DNA of 18,456 nt from Chloroflexota bacterium. Its GTDB lineage: Bacteria > Chloroflexota > Limnocylindria > Limnocylindrales > CSP1-4. The DNA lies in NCBI GenBank assembly GCA_021789355.1, contig JAJYJR010000038.1, positions 1 to 18,456 of the forward strand. The letters run 5' to 3'. Both the position numbers and the translations under genes were made by a program. The notes under the pieces were generated by a model. The model was given only the letters and a program-made list of their open reading frames with translations. It searched no databases and was not told where the DNA came from. The first letter of the stretch is position 1. Each line of letters begins with the position of its first letter. Of this stretch, positions 1-7,568 are shown piece after piece.

Positions 1-65
1 TCGGCCACCAGGCGATCGTCGTCGAACGCTGTGTCGAGCCGGTCGAGGCTGTGCGATGATCGCAT
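1..65 (-). mobile_element. IS1380-type transposase, N-terminal end only
   Basis: A minus-strand reading frame starts at an ATG at 65 and runs off the window at base 1, giving 21 codons. It reads MRSSHSLDRLDTAFDDDRLV and then Ala. The pattern of a short polar start, then Leu-Asp-x-Leu, then Phe-Asp-Asp-Asp-x-Leu-Val-Ala is what I recall from the start of DDE transposases of the IS1380 group in actinobacteria and Chloroflexota. A stop codon lies in frame about 18 codons upstream of the ATG, and a CGGAG sequence about 10 bases upstream could be the ribosome site. Only a small piece is visible, so the family call rests on pattern memory. The insertion-sequence end should lie between 66 and about 159, but I could not define a terminal repeat from one side. 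Confidence 0.5.
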
Positions 66-159
66 CTGTCGGGTGCTCCGCTGCGACGGGTTGGATGGGC
101 TTGCTCAACGCCATCTTCCCTGTTCAGGCGGGCGCCCCATTCCTCGTTTCAGCAGCTCC

Positions 160-606
160 TCAGGCCGCGTCGATCGGTGGATCGGGGCTAAGGCGGCGGA
201 GTAGCATCTCGGCGGCAGTCTGGGCCATCTCGGCGACCGGCTGACGCACCGTGGTGATCCCGCGGTCCAGCATCCGCATCCACTCGACGTCGTCGAACGC
301 TACGAGCGAGACATCGCCCGGGACGGCATGTTGCGACTCTCGCAGGGCGAGCATGCAAGCTTCGGCCAGGATGTTGTTCGCGGCGAAGATGGCCGTGATC
401 GGGGGTGTCCCACCGAGCAGGGCCCGTGCCTCTTCAATGGCATGGTCCCGCCGGAACGTCCCGCCTCTGATGAGGGTCGTATCGACCGGCAGGCCGTGAT
501 CCCGGAGGGCCCGGCAATAGCCTTCCGACCGCTGGAAGCCTGTGGTTACATTCGGCGCGCCCGCGAGCAAGCCGATGCGTTGTTGCCGCGAAGGGACGAC
601 ACGGCG
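160..606 (-). pseudogene. LacI-family regulator, C-terminal fragment
   Basis: About 148 codons on the minus strand match the C-terminal half of a LacI/GalR regulator. From the N-terminal side come the strand RIGLLAG, then a GYCRALRDHGL helix, ITAIFAANNILAEACMLAL (the ligand-domain helix after the AANN/ASND position), and DVSLVAFDDVEWMRML followed by TTVRQPVAEM, a typical hinge and dimer segment. A full LacI protein has about 330-350 residues. Here the helix-turn-helix and the first lobe of the sugar-binding domain are missing. Upstream on the same strand the frame stays open to about 837, but it encodes nothing LacI-like and is overlapped by the plus-strand CoxG gene. The gene is therefore truncated at about 600-620, probably by recombination, and is unlikely to bind DNA. 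The adjacent transposase start suggests mobile-element activity nearby. The natural stop is retained at 160. Confidence 0.75.
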
Positions 607-612
607 TAGTCT
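583..612 (+). promoter_or_regulatory. Candidate leaderless promoter for the CoxG gene
   Basis: TTGCCG at 583-588 and TAGTCT at 607-612 are 18 bases apart and resemble -35 and -10 boxes. The -10 hexamer ends 6 bases before the ATG at 619, so transcription would start at or next to the start codon. The ribosome-site match upstream of this ATG is weak, which fits a leaderless message. The assignment rests on short matches only. Confidence 0.25.
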
Positions 613-618
613 GACGGG

Positions 619-1407
619 ATGAAGATCGAGACTTCGTTCCGGGTGAAGGCGGCACCAGACCAGGTCTACGAGTACCTGCTCGACGTCAATCGGGTGGTTG
701 CCTGTGTCCCGGGAGCCCAGCTCGCCGAGGTCGTCGATCCAGACACGTTCCGGGGCACTGTGAGGGTCAGCGTGGGGCCCATCACGGTGAGCTACCAGGG
801 GACAGCCCGCATCACTGCTCGCGACCCGGAGGCGCACTCGGCAACGCTTGAGGCGGAGGGAAAGGAGACAACCGGGTCAGGTGCTGCGCATGCGACCACC
901 GTCATCTCGGTGCGCGACGAAGAGGCATGGTCGCTCGTAGCGTTTGCCACCGAGCTCACGGTCGGGGGGCGCGTGGCCCGATTCGGCCGCGGCATTCTCG
1001 AGGACGTCGCGCAGCTGCTGGTGGCCCAGGTCGGGGAATGCATCCAGGCGAAGATCGAAGGGCTGGGCCTACCAGCCGAACCCCCGGCCTCTGGGAATAC
1101 CTCCGTCGCCTCGCGTGATCTCCCGGAGGCGTCAAAGGCGGCCCCCCGCGACGGGGCCGACAGTGGGACACAAGCGGAGAGTCGATTACAGCCAGGCGGC
1201 CATCACCTCCGATCCGAGATCGGCACCGGACCGTCGCCTGCGGGTGCGGAAGCCGTCGCTGCCCCCGCCGCGCTTGACGGCCTTGCGTTGGCAAGAGCCT
1301 TGGCATGGGGCAGGCTGCGCCCTCTCACCCGACGACCCGGGGTGCTGGCGCTGGTCGCGGCATCGGTGGCGTTTGTCGTCGGCAGACGGGTCGGCCGCGG
1401 CCGTTGA
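619..1407 (+). CDS. coxG: CoxG-like SRPBCC protein with C-terminal membrane anchor
   Basis: This 262-residue protein has an N-terminal SRPBCC fold of the CoxG (carbon monoxide dehydrogenase subunit G) type, at about residues 1-150. Visible signatures are the opening strand MKIETSFRVKAAPDQVYEYL, then NRVVACVPGAQL, then a GTVRVSVGPITVSYQGTARI stretch. A Pro/Ala-rich linker follows. The protein ends in a hydrophobic segment (about VLALVAASVAFVVG) and an Arg-rich tail, the usual membrane anchor. In carboxidotrophs CoxG tethers the soluble Mo hydroxylase to the membrane, and CoxG relatives accompany many non-CO hydroxylases. The hydroxylase subunit genes lie about 6 kb downstream (7565-12778), so this may be their accessory protein, but it is in a separate transcription unit. 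The ATG at 619 sits right where the LacI fragment is broken. Family assignment is firm; the partner is inferred. Confidence 0.88.
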   Translation: MKIETSFRVKAAPDQVYEYLLDVNRVVACVPGAQLAEVVDPDTFRGTVRVSVGPITVSYQGTARITARDPEAHSATLEAEGKETTGSGAAHATTVISVRDEEAWSLVAFATELTVGGRVARFGRGILEDVAQLLVAQVGECIQAKIEGLGLPAEPPASGNTSVASRDLPEASKAAPRDGADSGTQAESRLQPGGHHLRSEIGTGPSPAGAEAVAAPAALDGLALARALAWGRLRPLTRRPGVLALVAASVAFVVGRRVGRGR

Positions 1408-1960
1408 GCCTCGGCACCGGGTAGACGGAGCTCGACCGGGGGAGCCTGTGCCAGGCGTTGAGCAGTAGAACCGTCGTTGCCCCGCGCCCCACGAGGCTCC
1501 TGCTCTGCACTAGGTCCGGACAGCTGAGCGCGCCGCCGTTGACGTCTGCGAGGCCCGGACAAGAGTGGCACAGGCGATTGCCGGCCGGGTTCATCGAGGA
1601 CGCGCTCGCCACGTGGCGGGACGCGCAGCCCCCGCTCGGCATGCTTCAAGCTGGCTCCCAGGACCACGTGTCGGTCGCGCTTGCGCTCGCCGCCGTGCGC
1701 CGCACCTACCACTCGCTGTCGGGCGTCCGCCGCCCGGCCTGCCCCCGCCCTCGATGGTGTCGCCTCCGCCCAGATGACTTCGGTGGCCGTCCGCGGGCGA
1801 CTCTGGAGCCAACGCTTGTGGCCTCTGGGGCATTCCCGCGCTCCGGCCGGAGGCAGCCCGCCCGGGACCGCCCTCAGGAGGCGCTCGGACCGGGGGAGGC
1901 AAGGGCGGGCGAAGTCGGGCCTTGACGGGCGTTCACCTGCTGTGGTATGTCTAACGCCTG
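1408..1960. other. 553-base gap without a convincing gene
   Basis: No reading frame here gives a protein I recognise. One frame between roughly 1590 and 1730 has codon use and composition that look coding: FIEDALATWRDAQ, a Gly-Ser-Gln-Asp stretch, then ALALAAVRRTYHSLSG, which would form two helices. It dissolves into Arg/Pro-rich sequence on both sides, so it may be the remnant of a small helical protein. A short inverted repeat, GCCTG/CAGGC with a 3-base loop, lies at 1444-1456 and is too weak to call a terminator for coxG. Confidence 0.4.
1922..1951 (+). promoter_or_regulatory. Candidate promoter of the main operon
   Basis: TTGACG at 1922-1927 is a good -35 match. TATGTC at 1946-1951 follows after 18 bases and could serve as the -10 box. 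The GntR start codon is at 1961, so the message would have almost no leader. The stretch around GGTATGTCTAAC would also be a natural place for the regulator to bind its own promoter, but I see no clean GntR/FCD operator palindrome. Confidence 0.3.
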
Positions 1961-2794
1961 ATGCATCTGACGTCACCCTCCTCCCAGTACCGGTCCGCCG
2001 TCGAGGTCGCTGCTGACGTTCTCAGACATCGCATCCATTCCGGCCAACTCCAGGAAGGCGAGACCATACGGATCAAGGATCTTGCCGACGACATGGCCCT
2101 GAGCTCGACCCCGGTGAGAGAGGCGCTGAAGGTACTCGAGCGAGAAGGATTGGTGCGGATCGCACCGCGCAGCGGGGTGTACGTCCGCAGCATCTCGGTT
2201 GACGAGGTCCTCCAGGTCTACGCGATCAAGCAAGCCCTCGAACCTCTGCTTGTGCGCTGGGCGATTCTGCGCGGCACCGACGAGGAACTTGCTGCGCTGG
2301 TGGCCGTTCCCGATCGGCTTGCTGAGTTGGCTCGGGAGCAGAGGTTCGACGAGTACGTGGCGCTCATCGAGGAGCGTCTACGCCTCCTGATCAAGACGGC
2401 TCGAAGCGACGTCTTGGCGACCATCTACCAGACGATCGACGGGCGTACCCGGTTCATGCGGTACCAGAACCTCGGACAGCCAGGACGCATCCGCCGGTCG
2501 GTGGCGGAGCATCAGCAGATGGCCCGGGCTATCGAACGACGAGACGTGGACCTGGCCTGCGAGTTGACAGCGCAGTTCGTCCACTCGGGGACGCAGTCGC
2601 TCCTCAAGCTGATCGCGAAGAGCGGGGCAATCACTGAAACCACGAATCCGCTCTCGTGGCCGCCAGTGGATGACTCGAGGCTAGGCAAAGCCCGGAGAAC
2701 TGACCGAGCCTCTCTGGGTCACGCCGTTCTGCCCGAAGTCGGCACGATGGGCGTCCAGGCCAACCCTCCCGCCGCCCTGCCCTCGAAGGCCTGA
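1961..2794 (+). CDS. GntR-family (FCD-type) transcriptional regulator
   Basis: This 277-residue protein carries the GntR winged helix-turn-helix at about residues 15-80. Visible elements are IRIKDLADDMALSSTPVREA, LKVLEREGLV and RSGVYVRSIS. An all-helical FCD ligand domain follows at about 85-225, with the conserved YAIKQALEPLLVRWA helix and HQQMARAIERRDVDLA near its end. FCD regulators usually sense organic acids or catabolic intermediates and control the adjacent genes. This one is first in the operon and is followed after 4 bases by the dehydrogenase gene, so it is probably the local substrate-responsive regulator. The family is normally about 220-250 residues. Here about 45 extra low-complexity residues follow the FCD domain, which may be a disordered tail. 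The ligand is unknown. Confidence 0.92.
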   Translation: MHLTSPSSQYRSAVEVAADVLRHRIHSGQLQEGETIRIKDLADDMALSSTPVREALKVLEREGLVRIAPRSGVYVRSISVDEVLQVYAIKQALEPLLVRWAILRGTDEELAALVAVPDRLAELAREQRFDEYVALIEERLRLLIKTARSDVLATIYQTIDGRTRFMRYQNLGQPGRIRRSVAEHQQMARAIERRDVDLACELTAQFVHSGTQSLLKLIAKSGAITETTNPLSWPPVDDSRLGKARRTDRASLGHAVLPEVGTMGVQANPPAALPSKA

Positions 2795-2798
2795 GCCC

Positions 2799-3563
2799 AT
2801 GTCCCTTGCGCTCGATCTCTCCGGTCGTGTCGCGTTTGTCACCGGTGGAGCCGTAGGCATCGGCCGGAGCATCGCTCTGAGCCTGGCGTCGGCCGGCGCC
2901 GATGTGGTTCTGACCTGGCTGCGCCATGAGGACGAGGGAAGGACCACGACACAGGAGATCGAGCGGCTCGGGCGACGGGCTGTCGGGTTCCGCCTTGACG
3001 CGACATCGGGCCATGACGTCGAGGCAGCGGTCGCGGAAGCCGTTCGAGTGTTCGGTCGCCTGGACATCTGCGTGAACAACGCGGGCGGCCTCGTCGGACG
3101 CTTCAACGTGGATCAAATGACGGATGCACAGTGGCAGCGAGTGCTCGACGTCAACCTCACGAGCGCGTTCCACTGCACCCGCAGTGCTCTGGCACCCATG
3201 GCCGATGGGGGCCGCGTGGTCAATGTGTCCAGCCTCGCGGCGTTCAACGGCGGCGGGTCAGGCGGGGTCGCATACGCAACCGCCAAGGCGGGCCTTTGCG
3301 GTTTCACCCGTGCTCTGGCCAAGGAGCTGGCACCACGCAAGATCACGGTGAACGCGGTGGCCCCCGGCTTCGTCCTCGACACGCCGTTTCACGAGACCTT
3401 CACTCCCACGCCTCTTCAGCAGAAGATCACGGGCGCGATCCCACTCGGCAGGGCAGGGGAGCCCGCAGACGTGGCCGCAGCCGTGATGTGGCTGTGCAGT
3501 CCGGCCGCCAACTGGATCACCGGCGAGGTGCTGCAGGTGAACGGGGGACACTACTTCGCATGA
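2799..3563 (+). CDS. SDR-family NAD(P)-dependent oxidoreductase
   Basis: This is a classical short-chain dehydrogenase/reductase of 254 residues, the standard length. The cofactor motif TGGAVGIG lies at residues 15-22 and NNAGG at 93-97. The catalytic residues are Ser145 in NVSSLAAF, Tyr159 and Lys163 in YATAK, and the VNAVAPGFV strand precedes the C-terminal GEVLQVNGG. It resembles FabG and related 3-oxoacyl or alcohol/diol dehydrogenases and is presumably cytosolic. It follows the GntR gene by 4 bases and its stop overlaps the start of the ABC ATPase by 4 bases (3560-3563), so it is translated as part of the uptake/catabolism operon. A role in oxidising or reducing a pathway intermediate is inferred. 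The family alone does not give the substrate. Confidence 0.93.
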   Translation: MSLALDLSGRVAFVTGGAVGIGRSIALSLASAGADVVLTWLRHEDEGRTTTQEIERLGRRAVGFRLDATSGHDVEAAVAEAVRVFGRLDICVNNAGGLVGRFNVDQMTDAQWQRVLDVNLTSAFHCTRSALAPMADGGRVVNVSSLAAFNGGGSGGVAYATAKAGLCGFTRALAKELAPRKITVNAVAPGFVLDTPFHETFTPTPLQQKITGAIPLGRAGEPADVAAAVMWLCSPAANWITGEVLQVNGGHYFA

Positions 3564-4429
3564 ATGAGCCGAGGAACGCCGTGTCCACCTCCATGTCCCC
3601 GAGCAGCGGTGCCGTCGGTGGCCAACAGGGTCAGGCGACCGGTCCCGGCCAGACGGTCATCTCGTACCGGAACATCAGCGTCGCGTATGGCCCCAGCCGT
3701 GGGCAGGGTCCGGCTCTTCTCGCCCTCGCTGACATATCGCTCGAGGTGAGGAGAGGCACATTCCTGACGATCATCGGTCCGAGCGGTTGCGGCAAATCGA
3801 CCCTCCTGCGCCTTTGCGCCGGCTTCCAGCAGCCATCGGCGGGATCGGTCCTCTCGCACGGCGAGATGGTCCGCGGACTGAACCACAGGGTGGGGTTCGT
3901 CACCCAGGAGACGAACCTGTACTCGTGGATGACCACCAGAGAGAACATCGAGTTCGCGCTGGAGATGAGACGTATTCCGCGCGACGAACGCCATCGACGG
4001 TCCGATCTCTACCTGTCGTTGATGGGTTTGGCTGACTTCGCCGATGTCTATCCTTCCCAGCTTTCCGGAGGCATGCAGAAGCGGGCGTTCCTCGCGCAGA
4101 CCCTGATCTACGAGCCGGAGATCATCCTCATGGATGAGCCGTTTGCCGGCGTCGACTCGCAGACGCGCATGGCTATCGAGTCCGACCTGATCAAACTCTG
4201 GCAGGACCTCGGCCTGACGATCCTGTTCGTCACGCACGATCTGGCCGAGGCACTCGTGCTGTCGGACGACGTCGTCGTGGTCAGTCCGCGGCCTGGTCGG
4301 GTGAAGACCATCTACCACGTGCCGCTCCCGCGCCCGCGGGACGTATATGGCGTGCAGGCAGATCCGGAGTTCAGCAGAGCCTACGGCGAACTCTGGGACT
4401 ACTTCCGTCACGACCGAACGGCGGAATGA
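3560..4429 (+). CDS. ABC transporter ATP-binding protein, NitT/TauT (SsuB-like) type
   Basis: This 289-residue cytoplasmic ATPase belongs to the nitrate/sulfonate/taurine-type importers. Walker A is GPSGCGKST at residues 73-81, the Q-loop is in GFVTQETNLY, the signature LSGGM is at 168-172, Walker B ILMDEP ends at 194, and the H-loop is His226 in VTHD. The signature reads LSGGMQKRAFLAQTL, typical of the SsuB/TauB group. I chose the ATG at 3560, which overlaps the SDR stop as ATGA; an ATG-free longer frame upstream only shadows the SDR gene. The first 35 or so residues before the ABC domain are low complexity. The stop overlaps the permease start by 4 bases, so ATPase, permease and binding protein form one importer. 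The imported substrate is not determined; context suggests an aromatic or heterocyclic acid. Confidence 0.95.
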   Translation: MNEPRNAVSTSMSPSSGAVGGQQGQATGPGQTVISYRNISVAYGPSRGQGPALLALADISLEVRRGTFLTIIGPSGCGKSTLLRLCAGFQQPSAGSVLSHGEMVRGLNHRVGFVTQETNLYSWMTTRENIEFALEMRRIPRDERHRRSDLYLSLMGLADFADVYPSQLSGGMQKRAFLAQTLIYEPEIILMDEPFAGVDSQTRMAIESDLIKLWQDLGLTILFVTHDLAEALVLSDDVVVVSPRPGRVKTIYHVPLPRPRDVYGVQADPEFSRAYGELWDYFRHDRTAE

Positions 4430-5316
4430 GTGACAAGAAGATGACGGCCTTGACCGGTGAAGTCCGCGAGGAAGCGGTACCCGCGGTCGAAGGCGGCGTG
4501 CCTGCGACGATGCGCCCGGGTGCGCTGCGCCGGGTCGTCTCCGGTCGACGCGGGGTCTGGATTGCCCGGATCTCGCTGTTGTTCGTGATCCTCGCCCTCT
4601 GGCAGTGGCTGGCGACGGTCGGCATTCTCCGGGCACTGATCTTCAGCACACCGCTCGACGTGTTCGGCACTCTGGTGCGAATGCTGTCTGGTCAGCAGGT
4701 CGACGCAGTCGTTGTCTACCCGGACATCTGGACGACGCTCACCGAGATGGTTGCCGGCTACATCGTCGGCTCGTTCGTCGGAGTCCTTCTGGGGGTGACG
4801 CTGGCGCGTGGCCGTTCATTTGGACAGGTGATCGAGCCGTTCATTCTCGCCTGGTATGGCGTGCCGATCATCACCATCGCACCGCTTCTCGTGCTGATAT
4901 TCGGGATCGGCTTTGCCTCGAAGGCGGCGACAGCGTTCTTCGCGACCTTCTTCATTGTCTTCTTCCAGACCTATTCGGGGGTCCGGTCGCTCAAGGAGGA
5001 GCAGTTCCTCCTGGCACGGCTCATGGGCGCATCCTCGATGGATCTGTTGCGCCGGGTGCTGGTCCCTGGGTCCATGCCCTTCATCTTCGTTGGGCTGCGG
5101 CAGGCGGTGCCCGTCGCCATGACCGGTGCCATCGTCGGCGAGTTCATCGCCTCTGAGCGCGGCTTGGGCGCGTTCGTCCTCAATGCCTCGGCGTCCTTTG
5201 ATCCGGCCGCTGCGTTCGCTGGCCTGGTCATCGTGGTCGCGATCGTGCAGTTGACCGGACGCGTGGTGAGCACCGCCGAGCGCGCGGTCATCAAGTGGAA
5301 GCCAGTCAGGGACTGA
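4426..5316 (+). CDS. ABC transporter permease, NitT/TauT (SsuC-like) type
   Basis: This 296-residue integral membrane protein has a Ser/Arg-rich cytoplasmic N-terminus of about 45 residues, then roughly six hydrophobic segments. The first is ISLLFVILALWQWLATVGIL, and later ones include VPIITIAPLLVLIFGIG and AGLVIVVAIVQL. The cytoplasmic coupling loop of binding-protein-dependent permeases (EAA loop) is seen as ARLMGASSMDLLRRVLVPGS, with the conserved Gly and the Val-Pro after it. The start overlaps the ATPase stop as ATGA at 4426-4429. The last codons lie inside a 17-base tandem repeat that continues past the stop codon. The protein would pair with the preceding ATPase and the following lipoprotein. 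Confidence 0.94.
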   Translation: MSDKKMTALTGEVREEAVPAVEGGVPATMRPGALRRVVSGRRGVWIARISLLFVILALWQWLATVGILRALIFSTPLDVFGTLVRMLSGQQVDAVVVYPDIWTTLTEMVAGYIVGSFVGVLLGVTLARGRSFGQVIEPFILAWYGVPIITIAPLLVLIFGIGFASKAATAFFATFFIVFFQTYSGVRSLKEEQFLLARLMGASSMDLLRRVLVPGSMPFIFVGLRQAVPVAMTGAIVGEFIASERGLGAFVLNASASFDPAAAFAGLVIVVAIVQLTGRVVSTAERAVIKWKPVRD

Positions 5317-5336
5317 GTGCAGTCAGTGACTGAGTG
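5303..5336. repeat. 17-base tandem repeat across the permease stop codon
   Basis: Two adjacent 17-base copies, 5303-5319 and 5320-5336, differ at a single base (position 8, G versus T). The first copy encodes the last permease codons and its TGA stop; the second lies in the gap before the binding-protein gene. The second copy contains a perfect 13-base palindrome, CAGTCA-G-TGACTG. The simplest origin is a local tandem duplication. It could also form a small hairpin at the only sizeable gap inside the operon. Confidence 0.85.
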
Positions 5337-5358
5337 GCGCACAGAGAGGAGGTCGGCT

Positions 5359-6510
5359 ATGCGGTCGAGACCCGCGGCGAGGGTGTTCGTGATCCTGCCA
5401 GTGGTGGCCCTCATTGTGGGGGCGTGCGGTGGTGCCGCGTCTAGTACCGCTCCCAGCTCGGCGCCCGTGCAGAGCAGTGCACCTGCGGCGAGTGCGCCTG
5501 CGGCTGTGAGCGCCGCACCCGCGGCGAGCTCGGCAGCGGCAAGTGCGGCCCCAGGTGCGAGCACGACCGGGCAGACGTACACCGTCACGATGGCCCAGCC
5601 TGCGGCGACGATCGCCGGCGGCCCGCTGTACATTGCCATCACGAACGGCTACTTCGCCAAGCATGGCATCGACTTCAAGTTTGTGACCCTGAACACGGCG
5701 ACCACCGTCGCACAGGCCCTTGTCTCCGGGAGCGTGCAGATTGCCACCGGTGGAGCGTTCGACATCGTCCAGGAGGACCAGAAGGGGGCCGGATACCAGG
5801 TCATCGAGACATTCGGCTCGCCGACACTCCAGCTGTGCGTTTCCAACGCCTACGCCAAGGCGCACAACATCACGCCCAGTTCACCGCTTGACACCATCCT
5901 CACAGCCCTGAAGGGCGCCAAGGTTGGCCTGAACGGTTTCGGGTCGCCGATCAAGATCCCGCTGCTGTACCTACTCAAGTCGCATCTCAACGTGGATCCG
6001 AACACGTATGTGAAGCTCATTTCGCTCGGCTCATTGCCTGCAACGGAGACGGCGTTCCAGAACGGACAGATCGATCTTCTGTTGAACTCCCCGCCCATCT
6101 GCGCTCAGCAGCCGAATGGCACAGTGTTCACCACGTGGGGATTCCTTCCGGATTTCCAAGGCACGCCATACCAGGTGTTCTATGGCCTGAAGAGTTGGAT
6201 ATCGCAGAATCCTGGCGCGGCGAAGGGGTTGGCCGAAGCGATGGCAGAGGCCGGAGCATTCGAGGTGCAGAACCCTCAACAGGCAGCGCAGGTGCTGCAC
6301 GACAAGTGGTTTACAACCACCTCAGTCTCGGACATCGTCGGGTTGATCAACCAGTACTACAAGACGACGATCCCACCGGACGGGTGCATGACGCAGGCCG
6401 GTTGGCAGAAGGTCAATCAGATCATGGTCCAGTCGGGCCTCATGACGGCCACCCCGAACCCGTCTGAGGGCGGCATGTGGACCAACCAGTACCTTTCCTG
6501 CGGCGGATGA
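5359..6510 (+). CDS. ABC substrate-binding lipoprotein, NMT1/THI5-like
   Basis: This 383-residue extracytoplasmic binding protein is the third component of the importer. I chose the ATG at 5359 because GAGGAGG lies about 6 bases upstream and the resulting N-terminus is a clean lipoprotein signal: two Arg, a hydrophobic core (VFVILPVVALIVGA) and Cys23 in the lipobox. A GTG at 5317 would add a non-signal-like extension. Residues about 25-72 are an Ala/Ser/Pro linker that would hold the domain away from the membrane. The binding domain begins TYTVTMAQPAATIAGGPLYI, then NGYFAKHGIDFKFVTL and ALVSGSVQIATGGAFDIV, the usual NitT/TauT/NMT1-like pattern. It ends with three C-terminal Cys-containing patches (including a final SCGG). 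The ligand is unknown. The stop overlaps the amidohydrolase start. Confidence 0.93.
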   Translation: MRSRPAARVFVILPVVALIVGACGGAASSTAPSSAPVQSSAPAASAPAAVSAAPAASSAAASAAPGASTTGQTYTVTMAQPAATIAGGPLYIAITNGYFAKHGIDFKFVTLNTATTVAQALVSGSVQIATGGAFDIVQEDQKGAGYQVIETFGSPTLQLCVSNAYAKAHNITPSSPLDTILTALKGAKVGLNGFGSPIKIPLLYLLKSHLNVDPNTYVKLISLGSLPATETAFQNGQIDLLLNSPPICAQQPNGTVFTTWGFLPDFQGTPYQVFYGLKSWISQNPGAAKGLAEAMAEAGAFEVQNPQQAAQVLHDKWFTTTSVSDIVGLINQYYKTTIPPDGCMTQAGWQKVNQIMVQSGLMTATPNPSEGGMWTNQYLSCGG

Positions 6511-7568
6511 CCGAGAACCGGACAGTAGCAGTGGAGGGCGACGGGCGGGGCCCGTCGCCCTCCGGTATCGACGTGCACGGCCACGGCGTGCCGGCAGCCT
6601 TCCTCGAGTCGCAGCGCCGGTCCCGCCGGCACGGAGTCGGGGTCGAGTTCGATGCGGGTGCGGGCACGTATGTCGTCACCCTCCCCGGCCGTCCGCCATT
6701 GCGGCCGATCTCGCGCCGGATGCTCGACTTCAGCGAGCGCCTCGCGTGGCTCGACGAGCAGGGACTGCAGCGACAACTCGTCGCGCCGTGGCTCGATGTG
6801 CACGGACAGGAGCTCGACGCCGCCAGCGGCCAGGACTGGGTGCGAGAGTTGAATGATCACCTAGCGGAGGCCGTCGCCCCCTCATCGGGTCGCCTGCTGG
6901 CGCACGCGACCCTGCACCTGGCTGACGCGGCCGCTGCCGCCAAGGAACTCGAGCGGTGTCGTCGGGACTTGGGGATGCGCGGGTGCATGATCCCCACCCA
7001 CGTTCTCGGGCGCGACCTCAGTGATCGCTCGTACGACGCCTTGTGGGAGCGGGCAGAGGAGCTCCGGATCCCCGTGGTGCTGCACCCGCCGACCACAGGT
7101 CCATCCAGTCGCATGGAGGGCATCCGTGAGTTCGGCGGGCTGTTCGGCCGGTTGATCGACACGACAACGGTAGCCACCCAGCTCTTGGTGGCAGGCGTCC
7201 TCGAGCGCTTTCCGACGCTCGACATCGTCCTCGTGCACGGGGGAGGGTTCCTGCCGTACCAGTCGGGGCGACTGGACCAGGAACAGGCCGGCCGGCCAAA
7301 TCGCTGGGGCGTGGAAGGGTTCCTCTCGGACTACGTGCGGCGGTTCAACTTCGATACGGTCCTCATGTCACCGGCCTCGATCCGGTTCCTGGTCGGGTTC
7401 GCGGGCCCGGACCGCGTTCTGCTGGGTTCCGATTATCCGTTCACGTCGGCTGGCCCAGGGGTCGTTGGGGCGTTGCACGACGCCGCCCTCGACGGGCCCA
7501 CGACCGCCGCCGTGGATCATGACAACGCGGTGCGCCTCTACGCAGGCGACGGGGCTTCTTGGGCATGA
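6507..7568 (+). CDS. Amidohydrolase-2 family protein, ACMSD-like (candidate decarboxylase)
   Basis: This 353-residue TIM-barrel metal enzyme has the ACMSD (aminocarboxymuconate semialdehyde decarboxylase) pattern: His24-x-His26 in DVHGHGVP, His193 in VVLHPP, His244 in LVHGGGFLPYQSGRLD, and Asp309 in LLGSDYPF. These match the metal-binding His/His/His and catalytic Asp of the family. Relatives decarboxylate aromatic or ring-opened acids (ACMSD, gamma-resorcylate, 5-carboxyvanillate and dihydroxypicolinate decarboxylases) or hydrolyse lactones. The start ATG at 6507 overlaps the binding-protein stop; an in-frame ATG at 6477 lies inside the previous gene and is less likely. The stop overlaps the start of the iron-sulfur subunit. 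It probably acts on the imported compound or its hydroxylated product. Decarboxylase versus hydrolase cannot be settled from sequence alone. Confidence 0.9.
   Translation: MTENRTVAVEGDGRGPSPSGIDVHGHGVPAAFLESQRRSRRHGVGVEFDAGAGTYVVTLPGRPPLRPISRRMLDFSERLAWLDEQGLQRQLVAPWLDVHGQELDAASGQDWVRELNDHLAEAVAPSSGRLLAHATLHLADAAAAAKELERCRRDLGMRGCMIPTHVLGRDLSDRSYDALWERAEELRIPVVLHPPTTGPSSRMEGIREFGGLFGRLIDTTTVATQLLVAGVLERFPTLDIVLVHGGGFLPYQSGRLDQEQAGRPNRWGVEGFLSDYVRRFNFDTVLMSPASIRFLVGFAGPDRVLLGSDYPFTSAGPGVVGALHDAALDGPTTAAVDHDNAVRLYAGDGASWA

Noticed and set aside
1203..1976. 257-codon minus-strand open frame
   Set aside because: The composition is Arg/Pro/Ala-rich without any family pattern, and it overlaps the 3' part of coxG and the gap. 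It is typical of high-GC antisense frames.
3551..4636. 361-codon minus-strand open frame
   Set aside because: It is antisense to the ABC ATPase and permease genes, whose motifs are complete.
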